From assembly GCF_028747805.1 (NCBI RefSeq), contig NZ_CP114887.1:1109501-1173500 (forward strand): a DNA stretch of 64,000 nucleotides. Reading direction: 5' to 3'. Position numbers and translations under genes: made by a program. Under the pieces are notes generated by a model. That model searched no databases. It worked only from the letters and a program-made list of their open reading frames with translations, and was not told the origin of the DNA. Positions 1 to 8,988 of this stretch are shown piece after piece; within the stretch, counting starts at the first letter, position 1, and every line of letters begins with the position of its first letter. The stretch comes from Solibacillus daqui. Lineage in GTDB: Bacteria; Bacillota; Bacilli; Bacillales_A; Planococcaceae.

Positions 1-757
1 CACGTTTGAGGAAGCGGTATTCGGTAAAGAAACAGAAATTGAAATTCCAAAAGAAGAAACATGTGATACGTGTCACGGTTCAGGTGCAAAACCTGGTACA
101 CAACCACAAGCTTGTTCACAATGTAATGGAGCAGGTCAAATTAACCAAGCGGTGGATACGCCATTTGGTCGTATGATGAATAAACGCACATGTCCAAGTT
201 GTCGTGGTGCAGGTAAAATCATCGTTGAAAAATGTACATCTTGTCGTGGTGCAGGTAGTGTAACGAAAAAGAAAAAAATTAAAATCACAATTCCTGCAGG
301 TGTGGATGACGGTCAACAATTACGTGTAGCAGGTCAAGGTGAAGCCGGCTTTAACAATGGCCCAGCTGGTGATTTATACATTATTTTCTCTGTTCGTAAG
401 CATGAATACTTCGAACGTGACGGTGACGATATTTTATATGAGTTAAATTTAACATTCTCACAAGCTGCATTAGGAGATGAAATTGAAGTCCCAACAATTC
501 ACGGGAAAGTGAAGCTGAAAATTCCAGCAGGTACACAATCAGGAGCACAATTCCGTTTGAAAGATAAAGGGGTTAAAAACGTACATGGCTACGGTCTAGG
601 TAACCAGTATGTAGTGGTGAAAGTAGTCATTCCGAAAAAGCTAACAGAAAAGCAAAAACAATTATTACGTGAATTCGCAGAAATTAGTGGCGACATTCCT
701 GAAGAACATGGAAGCTCACTTTTCGATAAAATCAAGAAAAAAATAAAAGGTGACTAA
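1..757 (+). CDS. dnaJ: Chaperone protein DnaJ (5' end outside window)
   Basis: C-terminal two thirds of the Hsp40 co-chaperone that hands unfolded clients to DnaK and stimulates its ATPase. The reading frame is open from base 2. The zinc-binding domain is complete, with four CxxCxGxG repeats ([32 protein letters not shown]). The two beta-barrel client-binding domains follow, with the usual segments [20 protein letters not shown] and [20 protein letters not shown]. The N-terminal J domain and Gly/Phe linker lie before the window. prmA follows after about 15 bp, the same order as in the B. subtilis dnaK operon, so the two are probably co-transcribed. Any CIRCE/HrcA control site would be upstream and is not visible. 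Confidence 0.97.
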   Translation, partial: TFEEAVFGKETEIEIPKEETCDTCHGSGAKPGTQPQACSQCNGAGQINQAVDTPFGRMMNKRTCPSCRGAGKIIVEKCTSCRGAGSVTKKKKIKITIPAGVDDGQQLRVAGQGEAGFNNGPAGDLYIIFSVRKHEYFERDGDDILYELNLTFSQAALGDEIEVPTIHGKVKLKIPAGTQSGAQFRLKDKGVKNVHGYGLGNQYVVVKVVIPKKLTEKQKQLLREFAEISGDIPEEHGSSLFDKIKKKIKGD

Positions 758-772
758 AAGGGGAGATTGCAA

Positions 773-1711
773 GTGAAATGGACAGAACTTTCGATTTTAA
801 CAACGCATGAAGCTGTTGATGCTGTGACGAACATTTTACATGAAGCCGGAGCTAGCGGTGTAGTTATTGAAGATTCAAAAGAATTAGATAAAGAAAGAAT
901 CGATAAATTTGGTGAGATTTATGCACTAAATCCAGAGGACTTCCCAAAAACAGGTGTAGTTGTTAAAGCGTATTTATCAGCGTCTAGCTTCCTATCGGAG
1001 ACAATCGAAGAAATTAAGCTTGCAATTGCCAACCTTGTGAACTTTGATATTAATATCGGTGAAAACATTCTGACAATGTGTGAAGTAGATGATGAAGATT
1101 GGTCTACAGCGTGGAAGCAATATTACCATCCTGTAAAAATTTCTGAAAGATTTACAATTGTGCCGACATGGGAAGACTATGAGCCTGTTTCAACAGATGA
1201 ACTGATTATCGAACTTGACCCAGGTATGGCATTCGGTACAGGTACGCACCCAACGACGGTGATGTGTTTACAAGGACTTGAAAAGGTCGTAAATGAGGGG
1301 AACACAGTAATTGACGTTGGTACGGGTTCAGGTGTACTGTCAATTGGTGCAGCGATGCTTGGTGCAAAAAGCGTACATGCTTTAGATTTAGATGAGGTGG
1401 CCGTTACAGCAGCACGTGAAAACGTTGAGCTAAACAAAATGGAATCAATCGTAGAAGTATTCCACGGTAACTTATTGGATACGGTAAAAGAACCAGCAGA
1501 TGTTGTCGTAGCGAATATATTAGCAGAAATCATTATGTCATTTACGGACGATGCGTTTTCAATCGTAAAACCAGGTGGCGTTTATGTTACATCTGGTATT
1601 ATTGGCGCGAAAAAAGACGATGTTAAAGCAGCATTAAAAGCTTCAGGCTTTGTTATTGAAGAAATATTAATGATGGAAGACTGGGTAGCGATTATTTCTC
1701 GCCGTCCATAA
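773..1711 (+). CDS. prmA: Ribosomal protein L11 methyltransferase PrmA
   Basis: SAM-dependent enzyme that trimethylates ribosomal protein L11. The N-terminal substrate-recognition domain begins MKWTELSI. The catalytic Rossmann domain has the SAM motif [15 protein letters not shown] and the family signature [15 protein letters not shown] start it at the GTG at 773: AAAGGGGAGA lies 6-7 bp before it, whereas the in-frame TTG at 767 would touch that ribosome binding site, and family members begin MKW. This gives 312 residues, the normal size. It lies directly behind dnaJ, as in other Bacillales, and ahead of rsmE, so two neighbouring genes modify the translation machinery. Function is assigned by family; nothing is unusual. 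Confidence 0.96.
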   Translation: MKWTELSILTTHEAVDAVTNILHEAGASGVVIEDSKELDKERIDKFGEIYALNPEDFPKTGVVVKAYLSASSFLSETIEEIKLAIANLVNFDINIGENILTMCEVDDEDWSTAWKQYYHPVKISERFTIVPTWEDYEPVSTDELIIELDPGMAFGTGTHPTTVMCLQGLEKVVNEGNTVIDVGTGSGVLSIGAAMLGAKSVHALDLDEVAVTAARENVELNKMESIVEVFHGNLLDTVKEPADVVVANILAEIIMSFTDDAFSIVKPGGVYVTSGIIGAKKDDVKAALKASGFVIEEILMMEDWVAIISRRP

Positions 1712-1780
1712 AGTGAAACAATGCTTGGTGGGGAGATTCTCATCCACCACTTAACTGTCTCTTAATGCGGGATAAACTCT

Positions 1781-1812
1781 AGCAACAGCTGTTTTATACA
1801 GCTGTTGCTTTT
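1781..1812 (+). terminator. Hairpin between prmA and rsmE
   Basis: An 11-bp perfect stem (AGCAACAGCTG with CAGCTGTTGCT) with a 7-base loop, followed by only four T. It may be a weak terminator or attenuator, because the rsmE ribosome binding site starts just downstream. Confidence 0.5.
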
Positions 1813-1835
1813 GTATAAAGGAGAATGACAAACTA

Positions 1836-2579
1836 ATGCAACGATATTTTGTAGAGCAGCAAAACAATGAGCAAAATGAATTTATTATTTCGGGTGAAAA
1901 TGCAAGGCATATTAGCAAAGTGATGCGTATGTCCGTTGGCGATGAAATCATTATCGTTCATGACAATACAGCAAACATATGCGAAATTACAGCAATCGAC
2001 CAAGAAGTTACAGCAAAAAAAACAGGGCGAACAATTCCCTCTCCTGAAATGCCAGTAAAGGTCGATATTGCTTGCGGGTTACCAAAGGGCGATAAGCTTG
2101 AACTAATAGCACAAAAAGCAACTGAATTAGGCATGCATGCATTAGTTCCTTTTGCGGCAGAGCGTTCAATCGTAAAATGGGATGATAAAAAAGCGAAAAA
2201 AAACCAAGAACGCTTACAGAAAATTGCGCAAGAGGCAGCAGAGCAATCTCATCGTACACATTTACCTGAAATCATTCAGCCCGTAAGCTTTAAGCAGCTG
2301 GTGCAAACTTTCGTTAACTATGACGCAGTATTTATTGCCGATGAAGAAGATGCAAAATTAGCTGAACGTACAAGCTTTAAGCAAAAGTTACAGGTATTAG
2401 ATACTTCTCAAGAGCTGAGAATCTTATGTATTTTTGGTCCAGAAGGTGGAATTTCACGTCAAGAATCAACTGCAATGCTTGAGGCAGGAGCACAAACAAT
2501 GTCACTAGGACCACGTATTTTACGTGCAGAAACCGCTCCGTTTTATGCATTAGCCGCGATTTCCTATGAGTTTGAATAA
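1836..2579 (+). CDS. rsmE: 16S rRNA (uracil-1498-N3)-methyltransferase RsmE
   Basis: SPOUT-class methyltransferase that makes m3U1498 in the decoding region of 16S rRNA. The N-terminal PUA-like domain (MQRYFVEQQ, then ISGENARHISKVMRMSVGDEI) binds RNA. The C-terminal trefoil-knot domain carries LPKGDKLELIAQKATELG and the SAM-binding knot IFGPEGGISRQE and LGPRILRAETAP. Length (247 residues) is typical. AAAGGAG precedes the ATG. It is the last gene of the dnaJ-prmA-rsmE run; a terminator follows at once. In B. subtilis mtaB comes next, but here an exopolysaccharide-type operon of about 7.5 kb separates them. Confidence 0.96.
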   Translation: MQRYFVEQQNNEQNEFIISGENARHISKVMRMSVGDEIIIVHDNTANICEITAIDQEVTAKKTGRTIPSPEMPVKVDIACGLPKGDKLELIAQKATELGMHALVPFAAERSIVKWDDKKAKKNQERLQKIAQEAAEQSHRTHLPEIIQPVSFKQLVQTFVNYDAVFIADEEDAKLAERTSFKQKLQVLDTSQELRILCIFGPEGGISRQESTAMLEAGAQTMSLGPRILRAETAPFYALAAISYEFE

Positions 2580-2589
2580 TGAGGTATAA

Positions 2590-2632
2590 TGAGAGTGACC
2601 GTGAGAAACATCTACGGCGCTCTTCTTTTTTT
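2590..2632 (+). terminator. Terminator after rsmE
   Basis: Imperfect stem pairing AGAGTG with CGCTCT and CCGT with ACGG, followed by seven T (2626-2632). It closes the dnaJ-prmA-rsmE unit. Confidence 0.7.
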
Positions 2633-2764
2633 GAACGACGAACAAGACAAGACAGGAATTAATGATTTTTTTAAGCGTATAGGACAAAATGCCTTTCTTT
2701 AAATGGGGAATAATTATTGTTATTCATACATTAAATTTACTTATTCGAGGAATATTACCTCTAG

Positions 2765-2793
2765 TTTCAAATGAGATTGTGCAATAATATATA
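2765..2793 (+). promoter_or_regulatory. Candidate promoter of the exopolysaccharide-type operon
   Basis: TTTCAA, 17 bp, TATATA, in the otherwise empty AT-rich stretch 2633-2836. The match is moderate in a sequence where chance matches are easy. I see no clear operator. Confidence 0.3.
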
Positions 2794-2836
2794 TTTGAGT
2801 TATCTTTACATACGAAATAATAAGGAGAACCGATAA

Positions 2837-5800
2837 ATGAAAAAGATTATATGGGGAGTACTTTTTATTGCGGTTGTTTTATCTCCGTGGTGGCTATATT
2901 ACATAAAAACAGAGGCTCCGCTTGATGTAATTGTACTTGATGTAAGCTCTACAAATGATGAATTAAAAGAAAGAATGGGTATTTACGAGGCATTAGCATT
3001 AAATAAAGTCGTGGATCTAGAAGGCGATACTTATGAGGCGGGTAGAGATTATTTTGGTGTCAAAGTAGTCGATGCACGTAAAACGATTGAGACGAAAGAA
3101 TTACCACTTCGAATAGATAAAGCAGATATCATTTATTTAGCTGATTTGCAGGGAATTCATGAACGTGATTTATCTTGGGAAAATACAACTTCGAATAAAT
3201 TATTGTTCGGCGGTCTTACAGGTAGTGCATGGCGTACAATTCAGAGTAGATTACATCAAACTACGCCTAGCACACTTATTGTTGAATATAATAGTTTTAC
3301 AGATGCTACTGAAGCAACAATTCGCGAACAGCTGGCTGCCCAGTTAGGTATTGAACAAAGTGGTTATCGCGCGAAATATTTCTCTGATTTAAGTGAAGCG
3401 CCTTTAGCGACTAGAGAAAGTGGGAGTGGCTTAGTTATTCAACAAAAGTCTACGAATGAAACTGTTGTATTAAAGAGTGCGAAGCCAGTTCAATTTCAAT
3501 CGACTGCAAGAGGCGAGCAGATATTCGATTTTCAGCAATTTGAAGTTTTCACAGGTTGGTTTGATTTAGCGATAGCAGTGGATTCCGAGACGCTTGCAAC
3601 CTATGAGCCAGACATTTCAGCACAAGATAGTGCCCAGCTACAAGCATTAAATTTACCTGCGTCATTTGCTGTTATCACGACAAATACGCGAGAGCATAAT
3701 ACAAATTATTATTTTGCAGGTAAATTTTCGTACCAGTCAAAACAATCATTACCAATTCCTAAGATGTATGGCTATAAATGGTTGCAGCAGCTATTTGCGA
3801 AAGATGATGCATTTTATTGGAAAAATTACGAACCAATGTTACAGCAAATATTAAAGCAAACGTCTCATCGTGAACAAAAGGAGCTTGAAGCAATATCTGT
3901 AGAGCCTGAAACATACGAAGCGTTATCGTATAATGCACGTATTGCTAATGATAAGTATGAAGTATTGCAAAATGGGCAATGGAAAGCAATAACAATTAAA
4001 GGTGTCAATATTGGAATGGCGAAGCCTGGTGCGTTTCCAGGGGAAGCAGCTATTACCAAAAGTGATTATGCGGATTGGTTCAAGGCGATTGGTGAAATGG
4101 GATCCAATGCTATTCGTGTTTATACGGTGCATCCGCCTGGGTTTTATGAGGCGTTGCTAGAATATAATACTACGCATGAACAACCGCTTTATTTATTTCA
4201 CGGTGTTTGGTTAGATGAGGAGCCCGTAGAAGAAAAGTTAGATGTATACGGTGAGCCAACCGAAAACTTCCAGCAGGAAATACGACATATAGTTGATATT
4301 ATTCATGGGAATGCTACTATTGAGCCGCGGCCAGGTCATGCATCAGGTACATATAAAGCCGATGTTTCTCCGTATATTTTAGGATGGATGATCGGTATTG
4401 AGTGGTATCCAAAAGCGGTAGAAAATGTGAACAAAGTATACAAAGACCAAGCACAATTTAATGGAACATATTTTTCTACAAAGGATGCACAGCCATTTGA
4501 AATTTGGCTTGCACAGCAAATGGACTATACAGCTAGTTATGAAGCACAAACGTATAAATGGATGCGTCCATTTAGTTTTACAAATTGGGTAACAACCGAT
4601 TTATTAGAGCATCCTTATGAGCCAAGTGATGAGGAAGATTTAGTCTCTGTTGATCCGAATGTTATTTATGAAAAGGGAGCTTTAGAAAAAGTGGGGCAAT
4701 TTGCGAGCTATCATGTATATCCGTATTATCCTGACTTTTTAAATTACACACCAAAATATGTGAATTATACAGATCATCGTGGTCAAAAAAATAACTATGC
4801 TGCCTATTTAAAGGATTTACATGCAGCCCATCGTATGCCGATATTAATTTCGGAGTTTGGGATACCTGCATCACGTGGCTTAACGCACCGTAATCCATTT
4901 GGTTGGAATCAAGGTTTTATTTCCGAACGCGAACAAGGGGAAATACTTGTTCATTTATATGAAGACATATTACATGAGGGCTTATTAGGGGGCTTAGTAT
5001 TTACTTGGCAAGATGAGTGGTTCAAGCGAACGTGGAACACAATGGATTTAGATAATCCAGACGAGCGCCCTTATTGGTCAAATGCGCAAACAAATGAGCA
5101 GCAATTTGGTGTATTAAGCTTTGATACCTTAAAAATGAAAGTGGATGGAGATTCGACTGATTGGTATGGTATTACACCATTTTATGAATCAGAAGAACTT
5201 TCGATGTATGTGGAGTCTGATGAACGTTATTTATACATGAAGTTAGATGTTGAAAATACAAACTTTAGTGACACCTATTATCCGCTTATTTATATGAATA
5301 CGCTAGAAGCGCAAGGCAATTCGCGCTATCATGAGATTCCTTTGTTAGCGGAGTCAGAATTTGTCCTCACGATTAAGGGGGATCAAAATGCACGTGTTGA
5401 AGTAGATGCCTATTATGATATATTCCAAAAACTATACAGTGAACAAATACAATTAGTCCCGTTTGAAGGTACAAAACAAAAAAATAGCGGTCAGTTTAAT
5501 ACAATCGATTATGCGCTCAATAAATCATTAACGATTCCGATTAGTAACATAACTTTGCCATTTGAAAAGTATGAAACAGGTATTTTACGACGTGGAAACG
5601 GAAATCCAAATAGCACAGACTATGATTCGTTAGCAGATTATGAAATCAACGAGCAAGAAGGGGTTATCGAAATTCGAATTCCTTGGTTATTATTAAATGT
5701 GACCGATCCTAGCCGATTAGAAGTAAGATCAGATTTATATGCCAACGAACAGTTAAAGACAGAAATTATCGATGGGATTGAGTTAGGTGCTGTACTCGTT

Positions 5801-5956
5801 AATAATAAACAAATCGTTGCAAATGTCCCAAAGGAAGCAAAGCAACTCCAAACATATAGTTGGAAAACTTGGAGACTACCTGAATATAAGGAACGTTTAA
5901 AAGAATCGTATTATCTATTACAAGAAAAGTTTTTAGAAGACGAAGTAAGGGAATAA
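2837..5956 (+). CDS. Membrane-anchored glycoside-hydrolase-like protein (1039 aa)
   Basis: First gene of a five-gene cassette. An uncleaved N-terminal signal anchor (about residues 6-23) should place the rest outside the membrane. Residues 28-350 form a module repeated in the next gene. Residues about 386-745 look like a clan-A TIM barrel: the strand ITIKGVNIG opens it, E522 in GWMIGIEW sits where the acid/base would be, and E673 in LISEFGIP where the nucleophile would be. From about 767, KMKVDGDSTDWYGI opens a beta-sandwich resembling family-9-like carbohydrate-binding modules. I infer trimming or binding of the polymer made by the glycosyltransferase encoded last in the cassette. The hydrolase assignment rests on motif reading; the substrate is unknown and activity could be lost. 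AAGGAG precedes the ATG. Confidence 0.75.
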   Translation: MKKIIWGVLFIAVVLSPWWLYYIKTEAPLDVIVLDVSSTNDELKERMGIYEALALNKVVDLEGDTYEAGRDYFGVKVVDARKTIETKELPLRIDKADIIYLADLQGIHERDLSWENTTSNKLLFGGLTGSAWRTIQSRLHQTTPSTLIVEYNSFTDATEATIREQLAAQLGIEQSGYRAKYFSDLSEAPLATRESGSGLVIQQKSTNETVVLKSAKPVQFQSTARGEQIFDFQQFEVFTGWFDLAIAVDSETLATYEPDISAQDSAQLQALNLPASFAVITTNTREHNTNYYFAGKFSYQSKQSLPIPKMYGYKWLQQLFAKDDAFYWKNYEPMLQQILKQTSHREQKELEAISVEPETYEALSYNARIANDKYEVLQNGQWKAITIKGVNIGMAKPGAFPGEAAITKSDYADWFKAIGEMGSNAIRVYTVHPPGFYEALLEYNTTHEQPLYLFHGVWLDEEPVEEKLDVYGEPTENFQQEIRHIVDIIHGNATIEPRPGHASGTYKADVSPYILGWMIGIEWYPKAVENVNKVYKDQAQFNGTYFSTKDAQPFEIWLAQQMDYTASYEAQTYKWMRPFSFTNWVTTDLLEHPYEPSDEEDLVSVDPNVIYEKGALEKVGQFASYHVYPYYPDFLNYTPKYVNYTDHRGQKNNYAAYLKDLHAAHRMPILISEFGIPASRGLTHRNPFGWNQGFISEREQGEILVHLYEDILHEGLLGGLVFTWQDEWFKRTWNTMDLDNPDERPYWSNAQTNEQQFGVLSFDTLKMKVDGDSTDWYGITPFYESEELSMYVESDERYLYMKLDVENTNFSDTYYPLIYMNTLEAQGNSRYHEIPLLAESEFVLTIKGDQNARVEVDAYYDIFQKLYSEQIQLVPFEGTKQKNSGQFNTIDYALNKSLTIPISNITLPFEKYETGILRRGNGNPNSTDYDSLADYEINEQEGVIEIRIPWLLLNVTDPSRLEVRSDLYANEQLKTEIIDGIELGAVLVNNKQIVANVPKEAKQLQTYSWKTWRLPEYKERLKESYYLLQEKFLEDEVRE

Positions 5957-6006
5957 GTAAGGTAACTGACCATGAGGTGTGAGATGAAAAATAGGAGTGA
6001 GCAAAA

Positions 6007-7065
6007 ATGAAAAAAATAGTGGTAATATTTGTCGTCGCGCTCGTTGTTTTTTCACCACGCCTCTATTGGCAATGGAAAGACAGTACGCCATTAGAAGTAT
6101 TAATTATCGACAAAACCGTTCCGAATGAACAATATCGGGAGCATCAAGGCTTGCTATGGTTTTTAACAAATCAAAAAATCGTCAAATCAAATGGGCAACT
6201 ATATGATGGAAAAGTAGATTATTACGGCTATGATAGCTACATGCAACAACCAATGGCGAGCTATAAGCATCATCAAGCGATGGATATCATTTATATAGCG
6301 GATACCTATGGTGTGTACTCAGATGATTTAGAGCAGTTTAGTGAAGGCGACCGCTCTGAAAAAATTTATGGCGGAATGACACTACAGGAATGGAATGAAA
6401 TTATGAAATCCAAACAACCGCATACGACATTAATTGCGGAATATAATTCATTTGCTACTCCAACAGAAGCAAGTGTTCGTCAAGTGATGGAGCAGCAATT
6501 GAATGTTCAATGGTCAGGATGGACAGGGCGTTATTTTGAGGATTTAATGAGCGATGAAGTTCCCGATTGGCTCATACAAAATTATGAATCGCAATATCAA
6601 AAACAATGGCCCTTTAAACATGGTGGCATTGCATTTGTACATACATCTGATCAAGTAGTGATTATTGATGAACAGGAGCTAGATGGTCCAATTTCATTTA
6701 AAATGACGTCAGCAGGTAAAGAACGCTTGCCGGGAGTTGATAATTCGGAATATCCCTATTGGTTTGATATTGTCACTCCAATTAATGATTCAGTGGTCTA
6801 TGCACAATATGAATTAGCCGTTTCTCAACAGGCGCAACAATTATTAGCACAACAAGGGATCCCACTTACATTTCCGGCAGTAACTGCGGATGAACAAACA
6901 AATGTGTTTTATTTTTCAGGAGATTTTGCAGATTATACAAAGGATAATTTAATGAAATGGCAAGGAAGCGAGCATGTAATGAAGATTTTTTCGAATGAGG
7001 TATCTGACTTTATGTGGGCGACCTATATCCCTTTACTGCAAAATATTATTACTCCAACTAACTAA
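6007..7065 (+). CDS. Membrane-anchored paralogue of the preceding N-terminal module
   Basis: 352 residues with the same layout as the first third of the preceding protein: an N-terminal signal anchor (KIVVIFVVALVVFSPRLYW), then matching blocks. Compare IIYIADTYGVYSDD with IIYLADLQGIHERD, and LIAEYNSFATPTEASVR with LIVEYNSFTDATEATIR. It lacks the barrel and C-terminal sandwich and therefore the candidate catalytic residues. This is a tandem duplication with loss, or an older single-module gene from which the larger one grew by fusion. AGGAGTGAG lies before the ATG. Probably extracytoplasmic and membrane-tethered. I know no named function; it may be a structural or binding partner of the larger protein. 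Confidence 0.75.
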   Translation: MKKIVVIFVVALVVFSPRLYWQWKDSTPLEVLIIDKTVPNEQYREHQGLLWFLTNQKIVKSNGQLYDGKVDYYGYDSYMQQPMASYKHHQAMDIIYIADTYGVYSDDLEQFSEGDRSEKIYGGMTLQEWNEIMKSKQPHTTLIAEYNSFATPTEASVRQVMEQQLNVQWSGWTGRYFEDLMSDEVPDWLIQNYESQYQKQWPFKHGGIAFVHTSDQVVIIDEQELDGPISFKMTSAGKERLPGVDNSEYPYWFDIVTPINDSVVYAQYELAVSQQAQQLLAQQGIPLTFPAVTADEQTNVFYFSGDFADYTKDNLMKWQGSEHVMKIFSNEVSDFMWATYIPLLQNIITPTN

Positions 7066-7082
7066 ATGAGAGGGTGAATCGC

Positions 7083-7937
7083 ATGATAGATGTAGAGATT
7101 AGTTATGAACCAAAGATTATCGAATACGCACAATTACAACAACTCTATGGATTACAGCTCGCGTATGTTATGCGGAAGAAAATTCACTTTTCAATTGTAC
7201 TCATTGAGTATAAAGAGGAGTTTCCTATTTCCTATCATAAATTTTATGAGCAATTAAAAGAGCAATTACGAAATTCGGATTTTGCTTTTATGCAATCGGA
7301 AAACCAATATATTGTGCTATTATTGACGATTAGCAAAATTGCGGAGGCCAAATCATTTATTCAGCGAATTCAAGGTGTGTTTGCACGTATAAATATCCCC
7401 ATTGTTTCAGTTATTTCAGAAGTTGCGAATGATGTACATTCGTTAGATGAGGTTTTAGCCATTAGTGAATCGGCGTTATTATATCACGAACATAAAGGAC
7501 ATGAGCCTGTTGTAATAAATGATTTTTTAGAAAGATCAAAAGTTGTCATTAAAGTAAGTATTATTGAAAATGACCGTATTACGCAGTCAATTTTTACTAA
7601 TTTATTTCAACATATTTCGCTGGACAATGTGCAATTAGACATTCAAACGTTTAGTGATGGCTTGCAATTTATCGAATCGGATTTTTACCGCAGTGGGCAT
7701 AATCATATCGTCGTTTTAAATGATATTTTACCGAAAAAAAATGGCTTAGAAGTATTGGATTATTTACGGTCATTACCAAATGAGCAAAAGTACATTATTT
7801 TATTCTGTTCGTCGAGAGTGTCCGAAGATGCACAGTTATATTGTTTCGAACACGGTGCGGATGCGTATATAGTTCGTCCATTTAATTTAAGAATCGTCGA
7901 AAAACAAATTAAAAATTATTTACGAAGGTTGTATTAA
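7083..7937 (+). CDS. Degenerate GGDEF-like plus pseudo-receiver protein
   Basis: Cytosolic, 284 residues. Residues about 15-145 have the strand pattern of a GGDEF domain (FSIVLIEYKEEF, then FAFMQSENQYIVLLL) but no GGDEF signature, so no cyclase activity is expected. Residues about 157-284 are a CheY-like receiver: E162 and D164 match the acidic pair, but the phosphoacceptor position (four before P217 in VLNDILPKKNG) is Asn213, and the usual Lys of YxxKPF is Arg265 (YIVRPF). It is therefore probably not phosphorylated. I take the ATG at 7083, 8 bp after AGAGGG, over the GTG at 7074 that lies inside that site. The likely role is a fixed-state or ligand-sensing regulator of the polysaccharide machinery; that is inference. 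Confidence 0.75.
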   Translation: MIDVEISYEPKIIEYAQLQQLYGLQLAYVMRKKIHFSIVLIEYKEEFPISYHKFYEQLKEQLRNSDFAFMQSENQYIVLLLTISKIAEAKSFIQRIQGVFARINIPIVSVISEVANDVHSLDEVLAISESALLYHEHKGHEPVVINDFLERSKVVIKVSIIENDRITQSIFTNLFQHISLDNVQLDIQTFSDGLQFIESDFYRSGHNHIVVLNDILPKKNGLEVLDYLRSLPNEQKYIILFCSSRVSEDAQLYCFEHGADAYIVRPFNLRIVEKQIKNYLRRLY

Positions 7938-7939
7938 CG

Positions 7940-8983
7940 ATGATTACAAGTCAAATATTAATATTGTCGATCGTGGCAATTGTCGTCTTGCTTGGGATTG
8001 TTGCTGTCCTCTTTTTTTATTTAGTATTTATGAAAAAAAGAGAGCAACGAAAAGAGAAAAAAATTAAGGATTATTTCGAAAAGCATGAAATCGAATGGTA
8101 CAATTATTTAGTCAATCATACGCCTTTAACAAAGTATCCGGGGCACAAAACAAATAAAGAGGCAGTTGATAAATTATTTGTAACCTATATGTTGACAGTC
8201 AATAATGAGGACGTACGAAATCACATCGCCACTTATGCAGAATTAAATATGAAATCGTATTATTTGAAGCAGCTACAAAGCAAACATTTAGTTCGGCGCA
8301 TCAATGTATTACATCGTGCTCTATTATTCAATTTTAGCTTTGTAGTGCCAATCATTGAAAAGCAATTAAAAGCAGGCACTCCTGAATCAATTGAAGAATA
8401 TATGCTACTGTTGCAAATCATCGCGAAAAATAATCCGAATTTATTTTTGGCCCATATGTATCAACCACGGTTTGACTTTCATGAATACGAGTACAATGTG
8501 CTGTTAGCAAAAATTGATCCAAACTATATTAGAAAATTTAAAGACAACTTTGAAGAGCTGCCGATTGATTTACGCTTATCATTACTTACCTTTTTTAGTT
8601 TCAATTCGAACTTTGGTGAAAGTGCTTTGCAATTTTATGAGAGCTTATTATCATCTATTTATACAGAAATTCGAATTCGTGCATTAAAGGATATTGCGTC
8701 GTTTGGGATGATTACGTCTTTGAAGCCCTATCGTACATTTTTAAAATCAGAGTTTTGGGAAGAAAGGCTAATGTTCGCGAAAATTTTACCTTTTGCAAAT
8801 GACCCACAAGCGTATGAATTGTTGCGAATTTTAATGACTGATAGCGTATGGACTGTACGTAGACAAGCTGCGGTATCACTTATGTCTATGAAGCAGGGCG
8901 AACAAATTTTACAAGAAATTGTAGATAAAAAAGAAGATTTATTTGCTGCTGAGATGGCACAGGAAGTATTGAAAGTAGGCTGA
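7940..8983 (+). CDS. Membrane-anchored HEAT-repeat protein
   Basis: 347 residues. One N-terminal membrane helix (about 5-32, hydrophobic and followed by KKREQRKEKK), so the body should be cytosolic. The remainder is alpha-helical with HEAT-like pairs, clearest near the C-terminus (IRIRALKDIASFG; WEERLMFAKILPFAND; WTVRRQAAVSLMSM). It starts 2 bp after the preceding stop and ends 5 bp before the glycosyltransferase start, so the three are probably translationally coupled. HEAT proteins act as scaffolds; here it may link the pseudo-receiver to the membrane synthase. No catalytic motif is visible. Confidence 0.75.
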   Translation: MITSQILILSIVAIVVLLGIVAVLFFYLVFMKKREQRKEKKIKDYFEKHEIEWYNYLVNHTPLTKYPGHKTNKEAVDKLFVTYMLTVNNEDVRNHIATYAELNMKSYYLKQLQSKHLVRRINVLHRALLFNFSFVVPIIEKQLKAGTPESIEEYMLLLQIIAKNNPNLFLAHMYQPRFDFHEYEYNVLLAKIDPNYIRKFKDNFEELPIDLRLSLLTFFSFNSNFGESALQFYESLLSSIYTEIRIRALKDIASFGMITSLKPYRTFLKSEFWEERLMFAKILPFANDPQAYELLRILMTDSVWTVRRQAAVSLMSMKQGEQILQEIVDKKEDLFAAEMAQEVLKVG

Positions 8984-8988
8984 TTGGA

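Noticed and set aside
1726..1749. TGGTGG/CCACCA dyad after prmA as a terminator
   Set aside because: Interrupted stem without a T tract.
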